Positions 25,171 to 33,698 of a stretch of 64,000 nt of DNA are shown here, piece after piece. The notes beneath the pieces are model-generated. The model was given only the letters and a program-made list of their open reading frames with translations. It was not told the DNA's origin and made no database searches. Source of the DNA: Oscillospiraceae bacterium (GTDB lineage: Bacteria > Bacillota > Clostridia > Oscillospirales > CAG-272); contig QAKK01000038.1 of assembly GCA_003343845.1 (NCBI GenBank), positions 6,651 to 70,650 on the forward strand, written 5' to 3'. Position 1 is the first letter of the stretch; every line of letters begins with the position of its first letter. Made by a program: the position numbers and the translations under genes.

Positions 25171-25313
25171 AACCGTCGTATTTTGGACAGAACGAAAAAC
25201 AAAAACGCAAGGCGTGCCTTGCGTTTTTGTTTTTCTTGCGCGCGGATTTTCTTTGCCATATGGAAATATGGCGGCAGAAAATCCACGCACATCTGTCCTA
25301 AAATACGACGGTT
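25171..25313. repeat. MITE-like inverted-repeat element after tsf
   Basis: A 143-base unit bounded by 20/21-base inverted repeats: AACCGTCGTATTTTGGACAG at 25171-25190 and its complement (one extra base) at 25293-25313. Inside are two further hairpins: the terminator-like stem at 25195-25234 and an imperfect stem GCGCGGATTTTCT / CAGAAAATCCACGC at 25239-25288. It begins six bases after the tsf stop codon. No coding capacity. It looks like a small non-autonomous mobile repeat that now supplies the tsf terminator. Confidence 0.6.
25195..25234 (+). terminator. terminator after tsf
   Basis: Perfect 19-bp stem (AAAAACAAAAACGCAAGGC and its complement) with T run. It lies inside the inverted-repeat element at 25171-25313. 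Confidence 0.85.
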
Positions 25314-25535
25314 TGGGGGCAGGGTGCGTATTCAAGCCTTCCCCAGTGGGGGAAGACGGGGACGGGAACGCAAGCGTTCCCAATGCGTTTCCCTGAGGGA
25401 AACAGCACGCTCGCAGTGGATGAGGTGTTATGTGCAGAGTAGATAACATCCTGTACAATGGCGGTTCGGGGGCAGAGTGCGTATCCAAGCCTTCCCCGGC
25501 GGGAAACAGCACGCTCGCGGCGGATGCGGTGTTCT
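25309..25535. repeat. two copies of a GC-rich dispersed repeat
   Basis: Copy one starts at about 25309 (GGTTTGGGGGCAGGGTGCGT) and copy two at about 25463 (GGTTCGGGGGCAGAGTGCGT). Both go on TTCAAGCCTTCCCC-like, then GGGAAACAGCACGCTCGC and GGATG. Copy one carries extra hairpins: CTTCCCC/GGGGAAG, GGGAACGC/GCGTTCCC and GTTTCCCTGAGGGAAAC. Related text is present at 36930-36985 and 53205-53245. No reading frame is supported; 25165-25709 holds no gene apart from these repeats and the promoter at 25561. Confidence 0.6.
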
Positions 25536-25560
25536 CTGCATCTCATCTGCAAATTTTCTC

Positions 25561-25589
25561 TTGAAAAACCGATTTCTGCGTGCTATAAT
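25561..25589 (+). promoter_or_regulatory. promoter of broken ketopantoate reductase-like gene
   Basis: TTGAAA, 17 bases, TATAAT: close to consensus and apparently intact although the gene it drives is frameshifted. Confidence 0.75.
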
Positions 25590-25709
25590 GTGGTCGGATA
25601 AACAAAGAGCTGCTGCAAAGCGGCTTTTCAAATACGCTGCGGTTAGCCTGAACTAACTCACTTGAACGGCGGGTTTGATTCCGACTTTACCGCTTCAGGA
25701 GGTTTCACA

Positions 25710-26101
25710 ATGCGAATTCTGGTATTCGGCGCAGGCGTGCTCGGCTGCAATCTTGCAAACAACCTGTTTCGCGCCGGGAAAGATGTGACCCTGCTTGCGC
25801 GGGGAAGCTGGGCGGAGGAGATTCGGACAAACGGGCTGCGGATCAAGAACAAGTTTTCGCCCTGCCTGACAGTCAGCCGCGTGCCGGTGGTGACCGCGCT
25901 TCTGCCGGAGGATCCGTATGATGTGATTTTTGTTGTCGTCCGCTATACGCAGATCGACGCGATTCTGGACACCCTGCGTGCAAGCCTGCGAAGAACATCG
26001 TCTTTGTCGGCAACAATGTGCGTGCAGCGGCGCTTGCTGCGCTGCTTCAATCCGTGGCGGAGCGGGGCGCGTTGCCCAAAATATCCGGTTTGAAACCGTA
26101 A
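25710..26101 (+). pseudogene. ketopantoate reductase-like gene, frameshifted and truncated
   Basis: After a perfect AGGAGGT site the frame begins MRILVFGAGVLGCNLANNLF, the NADP-binding GxGxxG fold of the PanE/ApbA family, and runs well to about codon 92 (YTQIDAILDTLRA). At about 25984 the frame shifts: the plausible continuation KNIVFVGNNVRAAALAALLQ is in another frame and ends at TAA 26099. The C-terminal half of the family (about 150-200 residues) is absent. Promoter and ribosome-binding site are still good, suggesting recent decay, or less likely a sequencing error plus deletion. Confidence 0.75.
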
Positions 26102-26208
26102 TGAGCAGGAGGTGGCAGCTTGTTTCGGATCGCGCGCACATTTGTGTATGAGATTTTCGCAAACGGTACTTCGCCGATGCGGGCTGCCCAGACCTTTGTG
26201 TGGGATAC

Positions 26209-26245
26209 GAAAAAAGTCCCTGTACGCGGTACAGGGACTTTTTTC
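26209..26245 (+). terminator. terminator after the pseudogene
   Basis: Stem GAAAAAAGTCCCTGTAC with its exact complement, GCG loop, T run. Works on both strands by symmetry. Confidence 0.85.
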
Positions 26246-26288
26246 GCCGCTTTTTGCGCGGGATTCGGCTTTGTCGAGCGGCTTTGCC

Positions 26289-26317
26289 TTGCGCTTTCGA
26301 CAGAATTCTGCTATACT
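26289..26317 (+). promoter_or_regulatory. pcrA-like helicase promoter
   Basis: TTGCGC, 17 bases, TATACT, 24 bases before the helicase start, with GGGAGGTG as ribosome-binding site. Confidence 0.65.
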
Positions 26318-26340
26318 GGTACAAAAGGGAGGTGCATCTC

Positions 26341-28503
26341 ATGGAGGATCTGCTGGACGGACTGAACGCGGCGCAGCGCGAGGCGGTCACGACGACCGAG
26401 GGCTTTGTCCGCGTGATTGCGGGCGCCGGCTCGGGCAAGACCCGCGCGCTCACCCGCCGCTTTGCCTATCTTGTAAACGAGCTCGGCATTCTGCCCGGAC
26501 ACATTCTCTGCGTCACCTTCACCAATAAGTCGGCGGGCGAGATGCGGCAGCGCATCCGCGCGCTGATCGGGGACAGCGACACCGGGTACATCAACACGTT
26601 CCACGGCTTCTGCGTGTCGGTTTTGCAGGAGGACAGCCATGCGGTCGGCTATCCGAAGAGCTTTCTCGTGCTGGACAATTCGGACATTGATGCAATGCTC
26701 GGCATCATCTACGAGGAGCGCGGGCTGACCCTGCGGGATATGACCTTCAGCGACGCGCGGGACATGATCGAGATCCGCAAGCTGGTCAAGGCCCCCGACT
26801 ATTACCTCGACGTGATCGAAAAGACGCCGGACGAGCTGCGCGCGCGTTACGAGGCGGCGGTGACCGCATCGGACATCATTTTCTACGGCTATCTTTATCA
26901 GGCGCGCAAATGCTTCGGCGTGGACTACAACGACCTCATCAAGTTTTCGCTGTACCTGTTCCGCACGCATGCCGATATCTGCCGCAAGTGGCAGGAGCGG
27001 CTGGAATACATCATGATCGATGAGTTCCAGGACATTGACGCCCTGCAATACGAGCTGATGGAGGTGCTGTGCGGCTACCACAAGAACCTTTTCATCGTCG
27101 GCGACCCCGACCAGACCATTTACACCTGGCGCGGCGCGAATGTGAAGTACCTCACCGAGTTTGACCGCGTATTTCCGCAGGTGCACACGGTCATGATGAT
27201 GCAGAACTATCGTTCCACGCCTGAGATCCTCGCGGCGGCGAACGCGCTGATCGCGAAGAATCACTTCCGCATCGAGAAGACGCTCGTGCCCATGCTGCCC
27301 TGCGGTGCGCCCGTGCTCTGTCACTTTGCCGTGTCGCAGACGGCGGAGGCGGAGTGGATCGCGGGCGAGATGCGGAAGCTCTGCGAGGCGGGCGTCCCCT
27401 ATCGGGACATGACCGTGCTCTACCGCGCGCACTATGTCAGCCGCGCGGTTGAGGAGGTGCTGCTCGCTGCGAAGATTCCGTACACGATCTACAGCGGCGT
27501 GCAGTTTTTCGACCGCGCCGAGATCAAGGACGCGCTGTCCTATCTGCGCATGGTCGTCTACCGCGATGATCTCTCCTTCCGCCGCATCGCCAACACACCG
27601 CGGCGCAACCTCGGCAAGAGCCGCATGGCGCGGCTTGAAGCCTATGCGGCGGAGAAGCAATGCTCACTTTACACGGCGCTCTGCGACAACATCGATACGC
27701 CCGAGTTCAAGACGACGAAAGGACGGCAGTTTATTGCCCTGGTCGAGTCCTTTGCCGCGGGGCAGGCGGAGCGCCCGATCTCCGAGGTGCTCTCCGAGCT
27801 GCTCGATCGCAGCGGCTATGAGACCATGCTGCGCACCGAAGGCAGCCAGGAGCGGCTGGACAACCTTGCCGAGCTGAAACAGTCGATCTACGAGTACGAG
27901 ACCACCTGCGGCGAGGAAAGCACACTGGAAGCCTATCTTGCCCGCGTAGCGCTTATGACCAACACCGACACCGCCGAGCGCGGCGACCGTGTCAAGCTGA
28001 TGACGGTGCACGCCGCAAAGGGGCTGGAGTTCCCCTATGTGTTCCTCTGCGGCATGAACGAGGGCGTCTTTCCCTCGCGCAAGGTACGCACACTGCCCGG
28101 TATGGAGGAGGAGCGCCGCCTTGCCTTTGTCGCGCTCACCCGCGCCGAGCGCGGGCTGTACCTTTCGGAGGCGGACGGGTGGAACTTTGACGGCAGCACG
28201 CGCTATCCCTCGCGCTTTTTGCTTGACATCGGCAGCGATGTGCTGACCTACACCAAGGAACCGCGCGCGGGACTGATCCGCGAGACCGAACGCGCCGTTG
28301 CCGCAAGCCTTGCACGGCTTTCGCCGCAGGAGCAGGCTGCGGCATTTGCCGTCGGTGACCGGGTGCGGCACGCGGTGTTCGGCGACGGTACGGTGCTGGC
28401 GGCGGACAGCGATGAGAAGTGCTACACCATTCGCTTTGACGGCATGGAGACGCCGCGCGTCATCGCCTTCCGCGTGCGGCTTGTGCGCGCGGATGCGGAT
28501 TGA
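26341..28503 (+). CDS. pcrA: UvrD/PcrA-family DNA helicase
   Basis: A 720-residue superfamily-1A helicase: LNAAQREAV Q-motif, Walker A AGAGSGKT near residue 30, motif Ia TFTNKSAGEM, motif II DEFQDID near residue 227, motif III GDPDQTIYTWRGA, motif IV QNYRSTPEIL, and the 2B/motif V-VI region VHAAKGLEFPYVF and VALTRAERGLYLS. The C-terminus has the PcrA-type Tudor-like segment VGDRVRHAVFGDGTVL. It unwinds DNA in repair and plasmid replication. A longer frame starts inside the terminator; the ATG at 26341 follows GGGAGGTG and is the true start. The gene symbol is given by family; UvrD paralogues exist. Confidence 0.9.
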   Translation: MEDLLDGLNAAQREAVTTTEGFVRVIAGAGSGKTRALTRRFAYLVNELGILPGHILCVTFTNKSAGEMRQRIRALIGDSDTGYINTFHGFCVSVLQEDSHAVGYPKSFLVLDNSDIDAMLGIIYEERGLTLRDMTFSDARDMIEIRKLVKAPDYYLDVIEKTPDELRARYEAAVTASDIIFYGYLYQARKCFGVDYNDLIKFSLYLFRTHADICRKWQERLEYIMIDEFQDIDALQYELMEVLCGYHKNLFIVGDPDQTIYTWRGANVKYLTEFDRVFPQVHTVMMMQNYRSTPEILAAANALIAKNHFRIEKTLVPMLPCGAPVLCHFAVSQTAEAEWIAGEMRKLCEAGVPYRDMTVLYRAHYVSRAVEEVLLAAKIPYTIYSGVQFFDRAEIKDALSYLRMVVYRDDLSFRRIANTPRRNLGKSRMARLEAYAAEKQCSLYTALCDNIDTPEFKTTKGRQFIALVESFAAGQAERPISEVLSELLDRSGYETMLRTEGSQERLDNLAELKQSIYEYETTCGEESTLEAYLARVALMTNTDTAERGDRVKLMTVHAAKGLEFPYVFLCGMNEGVFPSRKVRTLPGMEEERRLAFVALTRAERGLYLSEADGWNFDGSTRYPSRFLLDIGSDVLTYTKEPRAGLIRETERAVAASLARLSPQEQAAAFAVGDRVRHAVFGDGTVLAADSDEKCYTIRFDGMETPRVIAFRVRLVRADAD

Positions 28504-28558
28504 CTGCTTTGTGCAAAAAATAGATGCATATTTTACACAAACAGGTCGCAATTTTGTA

Positions 28559-28587
28559 TTTACGGGTCCGGGATATTCCTGTATAAT
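28559..28587 (+). promoter_or_regulatory. GH2 gene promoter
   Basis: TTTACG, 17 bases, TATAAT, 50 bases before the GH2 start at 28637. AAAGGAGAA at 28619 is the ribosome-binding site. Confidence 0.65.
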
Positions 28588-28636
28588 AGGCATAAACCGA
28601 CTTTGTATTTTTGACCTTCAAAGGAGAATATGAAAC

Positions 28637-30349
28637 ATGATTCCACGCCCCGAATACCCGCGCCCGCAGTTTGCGCGCAAGGATTGGATCAACCTGAACG
28701 GCGAGTGGCAGTTTGAGATCGATGCCGGAAGAAGCGGCAAGGAGCGCAAGCTCTATGAAGCCGAGAAGCTCTCCGATGTCATCAACGTCCCGTTCTGCCC
28801 CGAGAGCCGCCTTTCCGGGCTGGCGCATACCGACTTCATGGAGTGCGTGTGGTATATGCGCACCGTGGAGCTGCCCGCCGACTGGACGGCTGCCGGGCGC
28901 CGCACGATCCTCAACATCGGCGCCTGTGACTACGAGACCGAGGTCTTCGTCAACGGCAAATATATCGACCGCCACATCGGCGGCTATGTGTCCTTCGCGA
29001 TGGACATCACGTCTGCGCTGACGGCGGGGGCAAACAAGATCGTCATCTGTGCCACCGACCTTTTGCGCAGTCAGAACCAGCCGGGCGGCAAGCAGTGCCG
29101 CAAGTTCCATTCGATCGGCTGCTCCTACACCCGCACCACCGGCATCTGGCAGACCGTATGGCTGGAGAACATGCCGGACGCCTACATCCGCCGCATCAAG
29201 TGCCGCCCCTCCGTGGAGAACCGGAGCGTCTTTGTCGAGGCGGTTTGTGAGAACGCGGATGGCAGGACCCTGCGCGCCGCGGCAAAATTCGGCGGCAAGG
29301 TCGTCGGCACTGCCGAAACGCGCGTCAGCGGCAAGAGCGCGACGCTCGAGGTGAAGCTCGACGAGCTGCATCTCTGGAACGTCGGCGACGGCAAGCTCTA
29401 TGATCTCGACTTTGAACTTGAAGGCGGCGATTTTGTGCATTCCTATTTCGGCATGCGCAAGGTCGAGTGGAAGAACAACCGCACCTATATCAACGGCAAG
29501 GTGGTCTATCAGCGTCTGATCCTCGACCAGGGCTTCTATCCGGACGGCATTTACACTGCGCCCACCGAGGACGAACTGATCGCGGACATCAAACGCTCGA
29601 TGGACATGGGCTTCAACGGTGCGCGTCTGCATCAGAAGGTTTTCGAGCCGCTGTTCCTCTACCACTGCGACCGCCTCGGCTACATCGTGTGGGGCGAGCA
29701 TGCCAACTGGGGGCTGAACATCGCGCGCCCCGAGGCATGGCGCGGCTTCCTGCCCGAGTGGCGCGAGGTGCTGGAGCGCGATTACAATCACCCTGCTATC
29801 ATCGGCTGGTGCCCGCTCAATGAGACGCAGAAGGATCAGGACCGCGATCTCATCCGCGAGCTTGCGGACATGACCCGCTCCTTTGACCCCGACCGCATCT
29901 ACATCGACGCCTCCGGCTGGACGCATCAGGATGCCGTGTCTGACATCTTCGATGTGCATGACTACGATCAGAATCCCGAGACCTTCCGCGCCCGCTATCT
30001 GCCGCTGGAGCAGGGCGAGACGATCACGGTCTTCAACCTCGGCAAGCATGTCGGAAGACCCCCGTTTGTCAGCGAGTTCGGCGGTATCTGGTGGAATCCC
30101 GCGCATCCCGAGGGCGGCTGGGGCTACGGCAACCGCCCGCAGAGCGAGGAAGAGTTCATTGCACGCTATCGCGGTCTGGTCACGGCGCTGCTCGAGAACC
30201 GCGCCATCAGCGCGTTCTGCTATACGCAGCTGACTGACGTGGAGCAGGAGGTCAACGGGCTTTACACCTACGACCGCCATCCAAAGTTCCCGCCCGAGGT
30301 AATCCGCGCGATCAATACACAGGTCGCCGCTGTCGAAAAGGAACAGTAA
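28637..30349 (+). CDS. glycoside hydrolase family 2 protein
   Basis: A 570-residue GH2 enzyme: N-terminal sugar-binding jelly roll (to about residue 180, RKDWINLNGEWQFEID), an immunoglobulin-like domain, then the TIM barrel. The acid/base Glu is in GWCPLNETQ (about residue 396) and the nucleophile Glu in VSEFGGIWW (about residue 480). There is no signal peptide, so it acts on imported oligosaccharides or glycosides. Family GH2 includes beta-galactosidase, glucuronidase and mannosidase; at 570 residues, short for beta-galactosidase, the substrate is open. It has its own promoter and terminator and no transporter or regulator beside it. Confidence 0.88.
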   Translation: MIPRPEYPRPQFARKDWINLNGEWQFEIDAGRSGKERKLYEAEKLSDVINVPFCPESRLSGLAHTDFMECVWYMRTVELPADWTAAGRRTILNIGACDYETEVFVNGKYIDRHIGGYVSFAMDITSALTAGANKIVICATDLLRSQNQPGGKQCRKFHSIGCSYTRTTGIWQTVWLENMPDAYIRRIKCRPSVENRSVFVEAVCENADGRTLRAAAKFGGKVVGTAETRVSGKSATLEVKLDELHLWNVGDGKLYDLDFELEGGDFVHSYFGMRKVEWKNNRTYINGKVVYQRLILDQGFYPDGIYTAPTEDELIADIKRSMDMGFNGARLHQKVFEPLFLYHCDRLGYIVWGEHANWGLNIARPEAWRGFLPEWREVLERDYNHPAIIGWCPLNETQKDQDRDLIRELADMTRSFDPDRIYIDASGWTHQDAVSDIFDVHDYDQNPETFRARYLPLEQGETITVFNLGKHVGRPPFVSEFGGIWWNPAHPEGGWGYGNRPQSEEEFIARYRGLVTALLENRAISAFCYTQLTDVEQEVNGLYTYDRHPKFPPEVIRAINTQVAAVEKEQ

Positions 30350-30360
30350 CTTTGTATAAC

Positions 30361-30396
30361 AAAAAGCGACTTCCCGTCGGGAAGTCGCTTTTTTAT
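30361..30396. terminator. convergent terminator GH2 / ispG
   Basis: Stem AAAAAGCGACTTCCC / GGGAAGTCGCTTTTT between the convergent GH2 and ispG genes; T runs on both strands. Confidence 0.88.
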
Positions 30397-30399
30397 GTG

Positions 30400-31482
30400 T
30401 CAGAGCTTTTGGATTTCTTCAATCAGGCGGGGGATGATCTCGTCCTCGCCGAGCTTGCCGACGATCTCGCCGCGGCGGATGAGCACCGCCTCGCCTTTGC
30501 CGCCCGCAATGCCGATGTCCGCCTCGCGCGCCTCGCCCGGACCGTTGACCACGCAGCCCATCAGGGCAACCGTGATCGGCTTATCCAGGATGCCCGCCGC
30601 GGCTGCCGCCTCCTCAAAGGCGTGCGAAAGCGCGATCAGGTCGATTTTTGTTCTGCCGCAGGTGGGGCAGGAAACGATGTTCAGCCGCTTTTTCGTATCA
30701 AAGCCGAGGGCAAACAGGATGTCGTGCGCGGCGGCGACTTCCTCCACCGGGTTTTCGGTGAGCGAAACGCGCACCGTGTCGCCGATGCCGCGGAGCAGGG
30801 TGCCGCCGATGCCGACCGCGCCCTTGATCAGCCCCATTCTGCCGCCGCCCGCCTCGGTCACGCCGATGTGCAGCGGGTAATCGGTCTTTTCGGCAAGGAT
30901 GGCGTTTGCCGCCGCCATGGCGGCGACGTCCGAGGACTTGACCGAGAGCACAATGTCGTCAAAATCAAAGCGTTCGAGCAGTGAGGCGTGGTAGAGCGCG
31001 CTTTCGGCGAGCGCTTCCGCAGTCGGCGCGCCGTATTTTGCGAGAATTTCTTTCTCCAGCGAGCCGCCGTTGACGCCGATGCGGATCGGCACATGATGTG
31101 TGCGGCAGGCATCGGCAACCGCCTTCACGCGGTTTTCATCGCCGATGTTGCCGGGGTTGATGCGGATCTTGTCAACGCCCGCGTCCACGCAGGCAAGCGC
31201 CACGCGATAGTCAAAGTGAATGTCCGCGACGAGCGGCACAGTGATGCCCGCCTCCTTGACGGCGGCAAAGGTCTTCGCCGCCTCGACGGTGGGTGCGGTG
31301 ATGCGCACGATGTCACAGCCCGCGTCGGCGAGCGCGCGCACCTGCGCGGTCGTCGCCGCGATGTCGAGCGTGTCGGTATTGGTCATCGACTGCACGGCGA
31401 TCGGATTTTGCCCGCCGATCGTCACGCCGCCGATGCGGATCTCGCGCGCCGCGCGGCGGATTGCATTGTATTTTTCCAGCAT
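30400..31482 (-). CDS. ispG: 4-hydroxy-3-methylbut-2-enyl diphosphate synthase
   Basis: A 360-residue IspG (GcpE): N-terminal TIM barrel with PIAVQSMTNTDT, LVADIHFDYRVAL and KIRINPGNIG, then the 4Fe-4S reductase domain with cysteines in VSCPTCGR (about residues 270-274) and MGCVVNGPGE (about 309). It makes HMBPP in the MEP isoprenoid pathway. The start ATG at 31482 overlaps the end of rseP, so the two are coupled. Last gene of the pyrH-ispG operon, which also holds dxr and uppS of the same pathway. Confidence 0.97.
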   Translation of the reverse strand: MLEKYNAIRRAAREIRIGGVTIGGQNPIAVQSMTNTDTLDIAATTAQVRALADAGCDIVRITAPTVEAAKTFAAVKEAGITVPLVADIHFDYRVALACVDAGVDKIRINPGNIGDENRVKAVADACRTHHVPIRIGVNGGSLEKEILAKYGAPTAEALAESALYHASLLERFDFDDIVLSVKSSDVAAMAAANAILAEKTDYPLHIGVTEAGGGRMGLIKGAVGIGGTLLRGIGDTVRVSLTENPVEEVAAAHDILFALGFDTKKRLNIVSCPTCGRTKIDLIALSHAFEEAAAAAGILDKPITVALMGCVVNGPGEAREADIGIAGGKGEAVLIRRGEIVGKLGEDEIIPRLIEEIQKL

Positions 31483-32519
31483 CAGAAGCCGCCTCCGAAC
31501 AATTTTGCAATATCCTTGAAGGTCACCAGCACCATCAGCCCGAGCAGAAGCACGATGCCGACGAAGTGCACCGCCGCCTCGTACTTGGCGGGCACTTTTT
31601 TCCGGAAGATCATTTCAAAGAGGATGAACACCAGTCTGCCGCCGTCCAGCGCCGGCAGGGGCAGGAGATTGACCACGCCGAGGTTCATCGAGAGTACGCA
31701 GAGCAGATAGGCAAACGAGCCGCCGCCGCTCTTGGCGGCGTCGCCGAGCGCCACGGTCACGCCGACAGGTCCCGAGACCGCGTCCATGCTGACCCTGCCG
31801 AAGATCATGTCGATCAGCGAATCCCAGATCATCTTGACCGTGGAAAAGCTGCGGACAAAGGTGTGCTTTAAGAGGTTGCCGACGTTTTTCGCCTCGGCAT
31901 ACGGCACAAAATCCACCGCGCCGAACAGCATGCCGGACGAGGTCTGCGTGGGGAAGGTCACGTCGTGCAGCACGAGCTTCTGCCCATCGCGGATGACCTC
32001 CACGTCGATGGGCTCATACCCCGCGTGCATGATCTCGTAGGCGACATCGTAGTAGACGCGCGTGCGCGTGCCGTCCACACGGACGATGCGGTCGCCGACC
32101 GCAAGCTCTGCCGAGCTTGTCGCGCCGTCGCGGAACTGCGCCACGACGTTGGATGCCAGCGCTTCCTGCGACAGCACGATCCCGAACATCAGCACAAAGG
32201 CAAGCAGGACGTTCATAAGCCCGCCTGCCGCCACGATGAGAAACTTCTGCCACGGGCGTTTCTCGGCAAAGGAATCCGCGCCGTCCGCCTCCTCGTCCTC
32301 GCCCTTCATGCTGACAAAGCCGCCGAAGGGCAGGGCGCGCAGATTGAACGCCGTGCCGCGCTTGTCGGTGACGCCGCACAGGCGCGGACCCATGCCGATG
32401 GAAAACTCCTCGATCTTGACGCCGCAGGCGCGCGCCGTGAGGAAATGCCCCAGTTCGTGGAGCAGGATCATCAGTCCGAACGCGAAAACCGCGATCAGAA
32501 TATACAGAATGGTGGTCAT
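31482..32519 (-). CDS. rseP: site-2 membrane metalloprotease RseP
   Basis: A 345-residue intramembrane protease. The HELGH zinc motif is at residues 21-25 in the first membrane helix, a PDZ domain is in the middle (around VGDRIVRVDGTRTRVYYD), and the second catalytic motif NLLPLPALDGGR is near residue 289. It cleaves membrane-anchored anti-sigma factors and remnant signal peptides. Overlaps dxr by four bases. Whether it acts on the partner of the ECF sigma factor at 50.8 kb cannot be told. Confidence 0.93.
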   Translation of the reverse strand: MTTILYILIAVFAFGLMILLHELGHFLTARACGVKIEEFSIGMGPRLCGVTDKRGTAFNLRALPFGGFVSMKGEDEEADGADSFAEKRPWQKFLIVAAGGLMNVLLAFVLMFGIVLSQEALASNVVAQFRDGATSSAELAVGDRIVRVDGTRTRVYYDVAYEIMHAGYEPIDVEVIRDGQKLVLHDVTFPTQTSSGMLFGAVDFVPYAEAKNVGNLLKHTFVRSFSTVKMIWDSLIDMIFGRVSMDAVSGPVGVTVALGDAAKSGGGSFAYLLCVLSMNLGVVNLLPLPALDGGRLVFILFEMIFRKKVPAKYEAAVHFVGIVLLLGLMVLVTFKDIAKLFGGGF

Positions 32520-33682
32520 TGAACTCCTTTTGCGGCGAGAACGCGCGCCCGCGCGTCTCTGTCCGCGGAAAATACATCTTCAACCGTAAAATCGGGTTTG
32601 TTTGTAAAGCCGTCCATCGCGGCGGCGACCCGCTCTGCAATCTCACAGAATCGAATCTTTCCGTCGAGGAACAGCGAGACTGCCGCCTCATTGGCGGCGC
32701 TGAGCACGGCGGGCATCAGTCCGCCCTCGCCGATCGCGCGATAGGCAAGCGCCAGCAGCGGGAAGGTCTCGGTGTCGGGATGCTTAAAGGTGAGCGTGCC
32801 GACCGAGAAGAGGTCGAGCGGTTCAATGACTGCAGGCAGACGCGCAGGGTAAGTCAGCGCATACTGCACGCACTCCCGCATGTCGGGATGGCTCAGCTCG
32901 GCGATGACGGCGTTATCAATATATTCCACAGCGCTGTGGATTATACTCTCGCGGTGTACGACGACCGTGACCTGCGCAGGGCTGACGCCGAAAAGGCGTA
33001 CCGCCTCGATGACTTCAAGTCCCTTGTTCATCAGGGACGCACTGTCCACCGTGATCTTCGCGCCCATCTTCCAGGTCGGGTGCTTCAGCGCGTCGGCAAG
33101 CGTCACATCGGCAAGCTGTTCTTTTGTATAGCCGAAGAACGGACCGCCCGACGCGGTGAGCAGCAGACGCTTGACCTCGCCGTGCGTGCCGCAGTGCAGG
33201 CACTGGAAGATCGCGCTGTGCTCGCTGTCCACGGGAATCAGCTCGGCGCCGCCCGCTTTCACCGCCGCGTCCACGAGATTGCCCGCAGCGACGATCGACT
33301 CCTTGTTTGCTGTGGCGATGCGCATGCCGCGCGATGCGGCGGCAAGCGTCGGCGCAAGCCCGGCAAGCCCGAGGATCGAGTTGACTGCCGTTTTCGCATC
33401 GGTCTCGTCGATCACGCGGAGGATGCCGTCTGCCCCCGCGTAGACCTTCGTGCGCATATCGCGCACGCGCGCGGCAAGATCACGCGCCGCGTCGGCATCC
33501 GCCATGGCGCAGACGCGCGGCTTGAAGCGGCGGATCTGCTTTTCCAGCTCCGCTGTGTTTTTGCCGCCGGTGAGCGCGTCCACGCGCACGCCGAAGCGAT
33601 GGCAGACGTCGAGCGTCTGCCTGCCGACCGAGCCGGTGGAGCCGAGCACCGCGACCGGCGGAATCGTGTATTCTTCGTTCAT
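32516..33682 (-). CDS. dxr: 1-deoxy-D-xylulose 5-phosphate reductoisomerase
   Basis: A 389-residue Dxr, second step of the MEP pathway. NADPH site VAVLGSTGSVGRQTLDV at the start, ANKESIVAAGNLV, VDSEHSAIFQCL and the TASGGPFFGYTKEQL loop are all present. An open frame continues 25 codons upstream into cdsA, but ACGAGG seven bases before the ATG at 33682 fixes the start. Confidence 0.95.
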   Translation of the reverse strand: MNEEYTIPPVAVLGSTGSVGRQTLDVCHRFGVRVDALTGGKNTAELEKQIRRFKPRVCAMADADAARDLAARVRDMRTKVYAGADGILRVIDETDAKTAVNSILGLAGLAPTLAAASRGMRIATANKESIVAAGNLVDAAVKAGGAELIPVDSEHSAIFQCLHCGTHGEVKRLLLTASGGPFFGYTKEQLADVTLADALKHPTWKMGAKITVDSASLMNKGLEVIEAVRLFGVSPAQVTVVVHRESIIHSAVEYIDNAVIAELSHPDMRECVQYALTYPARLPAVIEPLDLFSVGTLTFKHPDTETFPLLALAYRAIGEGGLMPAVLSAANEAAVSLFLDGKIRFCEIAERVAAAMDGFTNKPDFTVEDVFSADRDARARVLAAKGVQ

Positions 33683-33698
33683 GAAATGCCTCGTTTGC

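Noticed and set aside
26120..26365. TTG-started frame with AGGAGGTGG before it, after the ketopantoate reductase remnant
   Set aside because: It has no stop before running through the terminator at 26209 and the helicase promoter, and its sequence is not protein-like there. At most it is the start of a deleted gene.
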